A DNA stretch of 64,000 nucleotides from Gemmatimonadota bacterium (GTDB lineage Bacteria; Gemmatimonadota; Gemmatimonadetes; Palauibacterales; Palauibacteraceae), in the NCBI GenBank assembly GCA_021295785.1, contig JAGWBR010000011.1, positions 1-64,000 on the forward strand, given 5' to 3'. A model generated the notes under the pieces. The model saw nothing but the letters and a program-made list of their open reading frames with translations. It was not told the DNA's origin and did no database searches. Positions 44,859 to 53,400 of the stretch are shown piece after piece (the stretch's first letter is position 1; each line of letters opens with the position of its first letter). The position numbers were made by a program, and so were the translations under genes.

Positions 44859-46120
44859 CCGCTCCGAAGGAGATTTCCGGCCCGTCCGACCTGATCCACG
44901 ACTGGAACCGGGAGGGGGGCGGTTTTGACTACTCGTCGGCCGCGGTGGAACTCAACGACGAGACGCTGAGAGACGGTCTCCAGAGCCCGTCGGTCCGGGA
45001 CCCCGGCATCGAAGAAAAGAAGGCCCTGTTGCACTGCATGGACGGGCTCGGCATTGAGGCCGCCGACATCGGCCTGCCGGGCGCCGGGCCCCGGGCCAAC
45101 GAGGCGGCCCGCACGCTGGCCGTGGAAATCGCGCGGACGAACTTGTCCATCAAGCCGAACTGCGCCGCTCGCACGGTGATCAGCGACATCGAGCCGATCG
45201 CGCGCATCCAGCAGGCGGCGGGGATACCGCTGGAGGTAGCCACATTCATCGGCAGTTCCCCGGTCCGTCAGTACGCCGAGGACTGGAACATCGACCAGAT
45301 CCTCCAACACACGCACCGGGCCGTGTCGTACGCGGCGGGCGAGGGGCTGGACGTGATGTACGTGACGGAAGACACCACCCGTTCGCGACCCCGCACCCTT
45401 GACAAGCTGTTTCGGACGGCGATCGAGGCGGGCGCCAAGCGCATTTGTCTGGCCGACACGGTGGGGCACGCAACGCCCCGGGGGGTGCGGCAGCTGGTGC
45501 GGTTCGCCCGGGGCGTGGCGGCGGCAACGGAAGAACCCGTGCTGGTGGACTGGCACGGACACCGCGATCGGGGCCTGGGCCTGGCAAACGCGCTGGCGGC
45601 GATTGAGGAAGGCGTGAGCCGCGTGCACGCCACGGCGCTGGGCATTGGCGAGCGGGTGGGTAACACCGAGATGGACCTGATGCTGGTGAACCTGTATCTG
45701 CTCGGGGTGCGCTCGCGGCCGCTGACCCGGCTCGACGAGTACTGCCGGCTGGCTTCGGAGATGTGCGGAGTCGAAATCGGTCCGGCCTATCCCGTGGTGG
45801 GAAGAGATGCGTTCCGGACGGGCACCGGCGTCCACGCCGCGGCGATCATCAAGGCGATGAAGAAGGGAGATTCGTGGCTCCAGGATTTGGTGTACAGCGG
45901 CGTGCCGGCGTCGCTTGTCGGCAGGGAACAGCAGGTTGAGGTGTCGCCGGTGTCTGGTCTTAGCAACGTGCGGTTCTGGCTGGAAGTGAACGGATACGAT
46001 TCTGACGATGACCATCTCTGCCAGGCGGTTTTCGGATTGGCCAAGCGGACGGACCACGCGCTGACCGACGAGGAAATCGAGGCCGAACTGGCGGCCGTGG
46101 GCGCGGAACCGTCCGAGTGA
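44855..46120 (+). CDS. Isopropylmalate/homocitrate synthase-like pyruvate carboxyltransferase, apparent CTG start
   Basis: A 421-residue TIM-barrel enzyme of the DRE-TIM (HMGL-like) family. LNDETLRDGLQSPSV is the substrate site, WHGHRDRGLGLANAL carries the metal-binding His pair, and GIGERVGNTEMDLML follows. The conserved N-terminal segment DLIHDWNREGGGFDYSS lies upstream of the first GTG (44945), so that GTG is too late. The only start in frame before it is CTG at 44855, overlapping the upstream stop as CTGA and preceded by GGGGAAG. It should condense an acyl-CoA with a 2-oxoacid; the exact substrate is unknown. Confidence 0.82.
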   Translation: MTAPKEISGPSDLIHDWNREGGGFDYSSAAVELNDETLRDGLQSPSVRDPGIEEKKALLHCMDGLGIEAADIGLPGAGPRANEAARTLAVEIARTNLSIKPNCAARTVISDIEPIARIQQAAGIPLEVATFIGSSPVRQYAEDWNIDQILQHTHRAVSYAAGEGLDVMYVTEDTTRSRPRTLDKLFRTAIEAGAKRICLADTVGHATPRGVRQLVRFARGVAAATEEPVLVDWHGHRDRGLGLANALAAIEEGVSRVHATALGIGERVGNTEMDLMLVNLYLLGVRSRPLTRLDEYCRLASEMCGVEIGPAYPVVGRDAFRTGTGVHAAAIIKAMKKGDSWLQDLVYSGVPASLVGREQQVEVSPVSGLSNVRFWLEVNGYDSDDDHLCQAVFGLAKRTDHALTDEEIEAELAAVGAEPSE

Positions 46121-46425
46121 AGACGGTGACCCGTCACATCGGCAGTCACTTCGTGGCGCTCGTGGTCACTCTGCCCTTCGCCATTTGGATTTCTCGCGTG
46201 GCGACCACCGACGTGTTGCAGCCGGGTGCGTGGGCGCTTCCGCTTGTGGCGGCCTATTACCTGGGAATGCGCATTGGCGGAGAACTGATGAAGGGCTACG
46301 CCCGCTGGCGGACCGCCGACCGGCGCGACCGGTTCAGTCCCGGACGCGGGCGAAACGAAGGCAACGGCGATGACGACGGCGACCAGGAACCCAAATTGAG
46401 GATGAGATGGCGTTCGAAGGAGTAG
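46117..46425 (+). CDS. Small membrane protein of unknown function
   Basis: A 102-residue protein with two hydrophobic segments (FVALVVTLPFAIWISRV and ALPLVAAYYLGMRIGG) and a highly charged C-terminal tail rich in Arg, Asp and Asn. GTG 46117 overlaps the upstream stop (GTGA), and the stop overlaps the acyl-CoA dehydrogenase gene by 19 bases. I recognise no family. Its place in the operon suggests it is real. Confidence 0.65.
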   Translation: MKTVTRHIGSHFVALVVTLPFAIWISRVATTDVLQPGAWALPLVAAYYLGMRIGGELMKGYARWRTADRRDRFSPGRGRNEGNGDDDGDQEPKLRMRWRSKE

Positions 46426-47588
46426 ACTACTTTCGGCTGGATGATCTGCTGGACGATGAAGAAGTCGCTGTTCGGGACCTGGTGCGCGAGTGGGTGGAAG
46501 ACCAGGTCATGCCGGTCATCGCCAAGCACTACGTCAACAAGACCTTCCCCAGGGATCTGATTCCCCAGATGGGAGAGATGGGGTTTCTGGGGGCCACACT
46601 TCCCGAGGAGTACGGCTGCGCCGGACTGAACTCGGTGGCTTACGGCCTGATCATGCAAGAGCTGGAGCGGGCCGATTCGGGGCTGCGCTCGTTCGCATCG
46701 GTTCAGGGGGCACTGGTCATGTACCCCGTTTGGGCGTTCGGGTCGGAAGAACAACGGCGGAACTGGCTGCCCCGGCTGGCCTCCGGCGAGGCGATTGGCT
46801 GCTTCGGGCTCACCGAGCCCGACTTTGGTTCCAACCCCGGCGGAATGATCACCCGCGCGGCCCGCACGGACGGCGGCTGGCTCCTCAACGGCGCGAAGAT
46901 GTGGATCACCAACGGGTCGATGGCCGATGTGGCCGTGGTGTGGGCGAAGACCGGCGAGCTGGACGACGCCAGTTCGATCCGCGGGTTCCTGGTGGAAACC
47001 GGTACGCCGGGATTCTCGGCGAAAGACCAGGAAGGGAAGTTGTCGCTGCTGGCGTCCGACACCTCCGAGCTCGTTCTGAGCGATGTTGAGGTGCCCGAGG
47101 ACGCGATCCTGCCCGAGAGCAAAGGACTGAAGAGCCCCCTTATGTGCCTGACGCAGGCCCGCTACGGGATTGCGTGGGGGGCGATCGGCGCGGCCATGGC
47201 CTGTTACTGCGAAGCTCTGGACTATGCCGGGAACAGGGTGCAGTTCGGCGACCGGCCCATCGCCGGAAAACAGATCCAGCAGGTTCGGTTGGCCGAAATG
47301 CTCACCGAGATCACCAAGGCCCAGCTGTTGGCGCTGCGCCTGGGACGCATGAAGGACGCGGGGACGATGCGGCCGCAGCATGTGTCGATGGCCAAACGCA
47401 ACAACGTCCATATCGCGTGCGAGTGCGCCCGGGAGGCCCGCCGGCTGCTGGGGGCCAACGGGATTCTGGCCGAGTACGGTGCGATGCGGCACATGGCCAA
47501 CCTCGAATCCGTTTACACCTACGAAGGTACGCACGACATCCATGCCCTTGTGCTGGGCCAGGATGTCACGGGGTTGCCGGCCTACTGA
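46407..47588 (+). CDS. Acyl-CoA dehydrogenase, glutaryl-CoA dehydrogenase-like
   Basis: A 393-residue flavoenzyme of the acyl-CoA dehydrogenase family. FGLTEPDFGSNPGGM and WITNGSMADVAVVWAKT are FAD-binding signatures, and LESVYTYEGTHDIHALVLG contains the catalytic Glu (YEGT). The FGLTEPDFGSNPGGM and EYGCAGLNSVAYGLIMQELE patterns are closer to glutaryl-CoA dehydrogenases than to straight-chain ones. It would oxidise and perhaps decarboxylate glutaryl-CoA in lysine or tryptophan breakdown. No electron-transfer flavoprotein is nearby. The stop overlaps the next gene as CTGA. Confidence 0.87.
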   Translation: MAFEGVDYFRLDDLLDDEEVAVRDLVREWVEDQVMPVIAKHYVNKTFPRDLIPQMGEMGFLGATLPEEYGCAGLNSVAYGLIMQELERADSGLRSFASVQGALVMYPVWAFGSEEQRRNWLPRLASGEAIGCFGLTEPDFGSNPGGMITRAARTDGGWLLNGAKMWITNGSMADVAVVWAKTGELDDASSIRGFLVETGTPGFSAKDQEGKLSLLASDTSELVLSDVEVPEDAILPESKGLKSPLMCLTQARYGIAWGAIGAAMACYCEALDYAGNRVQFGDRPIAGKQIQQVRLAEMLTEITKAQLLALRLGRMKDAGTMRPQHVSMAKRNNVHIACECAREARRLLGANGILAEYGAMRHMANLESVYTYEGTHDIHALVLGQDVTGLPAY

Positions 47589-48331
47589 CTCCGCGGGGGC
47601 GCCCCACCGGGGCACTGGCTGTTCTGCGCCTCTCTCACATCGGCGATGTGTGCATGACCGTGCCGGCCGTGCGAAGGGCCGCGGCGGTGGGGCGCGCCCC
47701 CGAGACCACCTGGATCATCGGGTCGGTTGAGGCGGCACTGCTGCGCCACTTGAGCGAGTTCGACCTGGTTGAAGTGGACCGGTCGGCGGGTCGGCGGGGT
47801 ATCCAGGCGGCCCACGGGCGTTTGCGGGGGAGGCGGTACGGCACACTTCTGCACATGCACCCCTCGTTTCGGGCCAATCTGGTCAGCCTCGGCGTGAGGG
47901 CGCGCCGGCGTGTCGGCGTCCCAAAGGCACGGTCGAAAGACCTGCACCGGGCCTTTGTCCACGAGCGCGTTCCGCGGGGCCAGTCCCCCGCGAGGGTTCA
48001 CTTCGCTGCCGAGATGCTGCGTTTTGTACGGGCTCTGGGAGCGAATGAACCGCCCGGAGGCCCCGCGCGGGCGCACGCAGACGGCCCGGCGCTCCCGCAC
48101 CGAATTCCGATTCCCGAGGAGCAGCGCGACCGGGCGCGCCAGACGCGGGTCGATCTGGACGCCCGGTCAGCCCGTTCGCCAGCGGCGGCCCCGCTGACGA
48201 ACGGGCTTGGCCCCTGGAGCGCTACGCCGCTGTGGCCCGGACCGCGGCACGGAAACACGGGGCCGTGGTTGCCATCACCGGCTCACCGGCCCCCTGGCAG
48301 ACAAACGCCGCCCGCCGCCTGTCAGAAATGA
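47585..48331 (+). pseudogene. Glycosyltransferase family 9 (heptosyltransferase-like), N-terminal half before a frameshift
   Basis: The frame opens with LAVLRLSHIGDVCMTVPAVR, the start of GT-B heptosyltransferases (GT9), and continues through YGTLLHMHPSFRANLVSLG and HFAAEMLRFVRALG. After VDLDA (near 48160) homology is lost in this frame and resumes one frame back as VSPFASGGPADERAWPLERY. Adding one C to the CCC run at 48162-48164 would restore a continuous protein. The open frame runs on to 48331 with random sequence. CTG at 47585 overlaps the upstream stop (CTGA); no ATG, GTG or TTG precedes the conserved region. Confidence 0.75.
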
Positions 48332-49119
48332 GCGGCGCCTCCAACCTGTGCGGACAAACTTCGCTGGTTCAGCTCCTGGGCCTCTGCGCGGAGGCCGATG
48401 CCGTGGTCGCCCCCGACTCCGGAACCGCCCACGTGTGTGCGGCGGCGGGCGGCCGCGTGGTTGGCCTGTACGCGGCGACGAGCCCGGGGCATACGGGGCC
48501 TCTGGGGGAGGGACACGTGATCGTGGATCGTCACGCCGACGCCCTGAACATGACCGGCGGCAAAGGAACTTGGGGGCGGCGAATCCGGCAGCCCGGCGCA
48601 ATGGATCTGATATCCGTTGAGGAGGTAACCAGGGCCCTGGACGCGGTTATCGCGGACACTGCGTGGAACCGGGCGGCACGGAAGGTTGCGCAGTGGCGGG
48701 CGGGCGGTGACGGAATCGTGTTAACCAACGGGTGCTTTGACCTGCTCCACCCCGGCCATCGAGCGGCGCTGAAACAGGCCGCCGCCCACGGCGACCGTCT
48801 GGTGGTGGGTCTGAACACCGACGCTTCGGTGCGGGGGCTGAAAGGGCCGGGGCGACCCGTACAGCCACTCGCCCCGCGCGCGGAGGCGCTCGAACAGCTT
48901 CCGGAGGTGGACCGGGTGGTTCCGTTCGACCAGGCGGACCCGGCGGAGCTCATCCGCTTCCTGCGCCCCGACGTGCTCGCCAAGGGGGCCGACTACAGCC
49001 GGGGCGACCTTCCCGGGGCCTGGGACGTGGAAAGTCGCGGCGGCGAGGTAGTGTTCACGGAGATCGTGCCCGGTTACAGCACAACTGCTTTGCTGGAGGC
49101 CGGGGCCGTTAAGCGCTGA
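48232..49119 (+). CDS. Heptosyltransferase C-terminal half fused to RfaE2-type heptose-1-phosphate adenylyltransferase
   Basis: From about 48160 this frame holds the second GT-B domain (HGAVVAITGSPAPW; VAPDSGTAHVCAAAGGRVVGLYA), the nucleotide-sugar-binding half of GT9. A linker then leads to a nucleotidyltransferase domain at about residues 165-295: VLTNGCFDLLHPGHRAALKQ, LVVGLNTDASVRGLKGPGRP and LRPDVLAKGADYS. These motifs are those of RfaE domain II, which makes ADP-heptose. GTG at 48232 is only the first possible internal start; the full protein probably began at 47585. The RfaE2 domain itself looks intact and could still be functional. Confidence 0.82.
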   Translation: MARTAARKHGAVVAITGSPAPWQTNAARRLSEMSGASNLCGQTSLVQLLGLCAEADAVVAPDSGTAHVCAAAGGRVVGLYAATSPGHTGPLGEGHVIVDRHADALNMTGGKGTWGRRIRQPGAMDLISVEEVTRALDAVIADTAWNRAARKVAQWRAGGDGIVLTNGCFDLLHPGHRAALKQAAAHGDRLVVGLNTDASVRGLKGPGRPVQPLAPRAEALEQLPEVDRVVPFDQADPAELIRFLRPDVLAKGADYSRGDLPGAWDVESRGGEVVFTEIVPGYSTTALLEAGAVKR

Positions 49120-49621
49120 TCCGGCTGCGTGCCCTCCCGGCACCGCCGGACTGGCCGGGCCTCGTCTGGTTGGTGGAGGGGGGCTCTTCCCGCCGGAGTG
49201 ACATCAGGTGCGCCGAGACCGCCACGGCCACGAGCAGCAGAAGCGCCAGGATCCACAACTGCCGGGCGAACAGGACGGCAGACAACCCGATCGAGACCCA
49301 CAACACCATGAGCGCTCCGCGGCGCACCCGGTACGAGATCACGCCCCGTTCACGGTAGGCACTGAGGTACCGGCCGAACAACCGGTTACGGTACAGCCAG
49401 GCCTCGGCCCGTGGCGAACTCCGGGCGAAACACCATCCGGCCAGGAGCAGGAAACAGGTCGTCGGCCAGAGCGGAACCACAATACCAATGATTCCCGCCG
49501 CCACGCTGGCCCCGCCCACGATCCGAAACAACAGCCGGCGCGCCGGCCCCGGAATGGACGAAGCAGCCCGTTCGGCGCCTTCGTGGTTGATCGGGCAACT
49601 GCCCGGGTTTTTCTGGTTCAT
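49109..49621 (-). CDS. DUF454 (YbaN) family inner-membrane protein
   Basis: A 170-residue protein with three helices. The family motif spans IVGIVVPLWPTTCFLLLAGWCFARSSPRAEAWL-like sequence: here GIIGIVVPLWPTTCFLLLAG then CFARSSPRAEAWLYRNRLFG. This matches DUF454. The function is unknown; E. coli YbaN is the model member. It converges with the heptose gene (11-base overlap). The N-terminus is about 40 residues longer than E. coli YbaN, so a later start is possible. Confidence 0.85.
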   Translation of the reverse strand: MNQKNPGSCPINHEGAERAASSIPGPARRLLFRIVGGASVAAGIIGIVVPLWPTTCFLLLAGWCFARSSPRAEAWLYRNRLFGRYLSAYRERGVISYRVRRGALMVLWVSIGLSAVLFARQLWILALLLLVAVAVSAHLMSLRREEPPSTNQTRPGQSGGAGRARSRISA

Positions 49622-49821
49622 CGATTCCGTCGCGGGGGCTCCCTCGGTATTCGCGCCGAGGCGGTAACTACTTGCTCCACCCGCGTAACGCTACCCGGAA
49701 ACGGCAACTTGGCGCAATGCAACATGCGCCCGGGATCCGGCTACCGCAGTTTGAAAGCCGATTCCCGGACGAGGTCCACGGTTCCGCGGAGGCCTCGAAC
49801 ACCGAATACGAGAGAGGGAAC

Positions 49822-50400
49822 GTGAATAATCAATTACCTGTGGGTTCAGGCCCCGGCCAGGCAGTGTACCGAACTGCTTTTCTTGCGGCGGCCGTGCTGG
49901 GCGCCGTCGTCAGCCCCGGCGTTGCCAGAGCGCAGGTCGAGGCGGATCCGGCCGATGTCGAGTCCATAGACGGCATTGTCGCGGCACTGTACGACGTCAT
50001 CTCCGGCGAAGCGGGAGAAGCCAGAGACTGGGGGAGGTTCGAGTCCCTGTTCGTTTCCGATGGCCGGCTGATGCCCACGTGGTCTCAGGAATCGCGCGCG
50101 CAACGGCTTTCGTGGGGGCCGGCCGAATACGGCGAAGCGGTGACCGAATCGCTCGAACGAAGCGGTTTTTTCGAGACCGAACTCCACAGAGAGGTGCAGC
50201 AGTTCGGCCAGGTGGCGCATGTCTTTTCCACCTACGAATCGCGGAACAGCCCGGAGGACGAAACTCCGTTTGCCCGCGGCATCAACTCCATCCAGCTGTT
50301 CCATGACGGCACCAGGTGGTGGATCGTGACCGTTTTCTGGGCGAGCGAGCGGCCAGATTTGCCCGTCCCGGCCGAGTACCTGCCCGGGGACGGCGGCTGA
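49822..50400 (+). CDS. Secreted NTF2-like (SnoaL/DUF4440-type) protein
   Basis: A 192-residue protein. The signal peptide (FLAAAVLGAVVSPGVARAQ) is followed by an NTF2-like cone fold pattern: SIDGIVAALYDVISG, DWGRFESLFVSDGRL, and a C-terminal AHVFSTYESRN...INSIQLFHDGTRWWIVTVFW. Such folds can be enzymes or binding proteins; no catalytic residues stand out. GTG at 49822 is preceded by GAGGGA and gives a proper signal peptide; earlier in-frame starts add 50 residues without a hydrophobic core. The stop overlaps CTG 50397 of the next gene. Confidence 0.75.
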   Translation: MNNQLPVGSGPGQAVYRTAFLAAAVLGAVVSPGVARAQVEADPADVESIDGIVAALYDVISGEAGEARDWGRFESLFVSDGRLMPTWSQESRAQRLSWGPAEYGEAVTESLERSGFFETELHREVQQFGQVAHVFSTYESRNSPEDETPFARGINSIQLFHDGTRWWIVTVFWASERPDLPVPAEYLPGDGG

Positions 50401-53400
50401 CCCAGCCGGCGCCCCCGGCTTTGCGGGTCGTGGCGGTGGTCGCTGCCGCGGCGGCCGCCGCATGCGGGTCCGAGCCTTCCCGACCCGGGCCCTGGGTTCA
50501 GGAAGACGGCTACCGGTGGAGGTCGTTGCCACGTCCGCGGGGCGGGGGGGAAGACGCGGGGTTTTCTTCGGTTGCGCCGTTCGATTTCGTCAACACGCTT
50601 TCTGAATCGGCACTGTTGGAGAACGAGCTCCTGGCCAACGGTTCGGGGGTTGCGATTGGTGACGCCGATGGTGACGGACTCCCCGACATCTACCTGTGCC
50701 GTCTGACGGGTCCGAACATCCTCTACCGGAACCTGGGCGGCTGGCGCTTCGAGGCGGCCGAATCGGGAGCGGCCATGGAGGGTCGGATGTCGCGGGGGGC
50801 CGTGTTCGCCGACCTCGACGGCGACTCCGATTTGGACCTCTTGGTGACTACACACGGCGACGGCGATTACTTGTTTCTCAACGACGGCCGCGGCACGTTC
50901 ACCGAGACGGCCATGCTCGGCCCGCCGGGTGCCAGCACGACGCCCACGCTGGCCGACACCGACGGTGACGGAGACCTGGACCTGTTTGTGACGCGGTACA
51001 AGGAGCGGTGGGTTCGCGATCTGTTCGCGCCCGCCGAGCGGACAATGGACCGGACGGTTGAGACGACGGACGCCGGGCCGGTGGTTCGACCTGAATTCCG
51101 GGAACACTTTCGCATGATCCGCGAACACGGCGAGTGGATGCGGTACGAGTTCGGCGAGAGCGATGTCTTCTACGTGAACGAGTCGGGTGGCGTGCCAGGC
51201 GAGGCGGTGATCTTCCGCCCGGTCACGCCCGAAGACGGTTTGTTCCGCGACGAGGCCGGGGTGCCGGTGACGGACATGCCCGACGACTGGGGGCTTGCCG
51301 CGCGCTTCCGCGATTTCGATTTGGACGGCGACCCTGACTTGTGGGTGGCCAACGACATCAACAGCCCGGACCGAATCTGGTTGAACCACGACGGCGTTTT
51401 TCATGCGGCGCCGCCCGAAGTGATTCGCACCATTAGCGCCTCGGCCATGTCGGTCGATTTTTCGGACCTCAATCAAGACGGGTACCCAGAGGTTTTTGTG
51501 GCGGAGATGCTGGGGATGGACTCCCGCACGCGGAAGACGCAGGTCCCCGAGCGGCAGCCGGAGCTCCAGGCGCCCGGCGACATCGACAGCCGACCCCAGG
51601 TTGACCGCAACACCCTGCAGCTTAACAGAGGCGACGGCACGTTCGCGGAGATTGGCCAGTATTCCGGGCTTGAGGCGTCCGGGTGGACTTGGGGAGTGAT
51701 GTTCATGGACGTGGACCTTGACGGTCTCGACGACCTGTTGGCCGCGAACGGGAACATCCTCGACATTCTGGACGGCGACACGAGCGAGAGGATAGCCGCG
51801 GCGCCGGCCGGCGCGGAGTGGCGACGCGCCCGGCTTCAGTTCGGCGCGCTGCAAACGCCGAACGCCGCGTTCCGCAATCTGGGTGGGCTCAAGTTCGCGC
51901 CGGCCGGCAATGAATGGCGATTCGCCGGGGAAGCGGACATTTCGCACGGCATCGCCGCGGGGGACCTCGACGGCGACGGTGATCTGGACGTCGTCGTGAC
52001 TCGCCTGAACCGTCCAGCTCTGGTACTGGAGAACTTGGCCACCGAGCCGCGGTTGGCCGTGCGCCTGGTGGGCGCCCCGCCCAACACCAGCGCGGTCGGG
52101 GCCAGGGTGACCCTGCGCGGGGGCCCGGCGGCCCTTCAGACCAGGGAGGTGTCGGCAGGAGGGCTCTACCTGTCGCATTCCGACCACCAGATGACCTTCG
52201 CCGCTGCCGGCGAGGAACTGGCTCTGGAGGTTGACTGGCCGGGAGGTACGCGCACCGAAATCGCCGGTGTGCTGCCGGGCCGTCTCTACGAGATAAACCG
52301 GTCCTCCTCGCGGCTGGTGTCCGGAACGGAGGCCGCCTGGAACGGGGCGCGGTCAGGCCAACAGCCCGCTGCCGGAACCCTGTTCGACGAGGTGGTGTCC
52401 GGGGCCGTTCACACGGACCTGGTCTTCAACGATTTCACTCGGCAGCCCATGTTGCCGGTCAGACTGTCGCAGCTGGGGCCGGGCGTCAGTTGGCTGGACG
52501 TGGACTCGGACGGAGATCCCGACCTGGTGCAGCCGACCGGGGCCGGCGGGCGTCTGACCTGGCTGCGCAACGACGGGGGATCGTTCACGCTCGCCGACAT
52601 GGGGCCGGCGGCCGCGGCCACGCTTGACCAGACTGCCGCGGTGGCGCTGCCCAGACCCGCTGGACCTCCGGCGATCCTTATTGGACAGTCGAACCAACAG
52701 GCCCCCGATCCCGAGTCGGCCCGGTCGGCCGCCTCTGTGCTGAGCTTCTCCACGGGGGCGCGGGCGGCAGAGGCCGCCGCCGGAAATGCAAGTACGACGG
52801 GGCCGCTCGCCCTTGCCGACGTTGACATGGACGGCGACCTGGACCTGTTCGTGGGGGGTCGGTCAATTCCCGCGGCCTACCCGGTTCCGGCGTCGTCCAG
52901 GGTGTTCTTGAACGACGACGGGGAATTGTCGCCGGACGAGTCCAACAACGCCGCGCTCCAATCGACGGGCATGGTGTCGGGGGCCGTGTTCACCGATTTC
53001 GATGGTGACGGGGATCCCGACCTGGTCCTGGCCGTGGACTGGGGGCCGGTGTCGGTGTTCGAGAACCGACGGGGCCGGCTTGTCGATGCGACCGCCGCGC
53101 TGGGCCTTGCCGGGCACACTGGCCGGTGGAACGGTGTGGCCAGCGGCGATTTCAACGAGGACGGCCGCCCGGACTTGATCGCCACCAACTGGGGGGAAAA
53201 CACCGCCGCCGGCCCCGGTCGGAACGCCCCGCTGCAGCTGGTGTACGGAGACTTTGACCGAAACGGCTTCCTGGACCTGTTGGAGGCCAGACACGACGAT
53301 CGACTCGGGGCCGTGGCCCCCGTGCGCCCGCTCGCACAACTGGTCGGCGGATTGCCCTACCTCCGCGGGATAACACCCACCCACGGCCGGTTTGCGGACG

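Noticed and set aside
44945-44947. GTG as start of the isopropylmalate-synthase-like gene
   Set aside because: It lies inside the conserved N-terminal segment (after DLIHDWN), so it would remove part of the family N-terminus and leave an 86-base gap in an otherwise overlapping operon.
48130-48170. Programmed -1 ribosomal frameshift as explanation for the split heptosyltransferase
   Set aside because: No X XXY YYZ slippery heptamer or clear downstream pseudoknot is visible. A missing C in the CCC run explains the break more simply.
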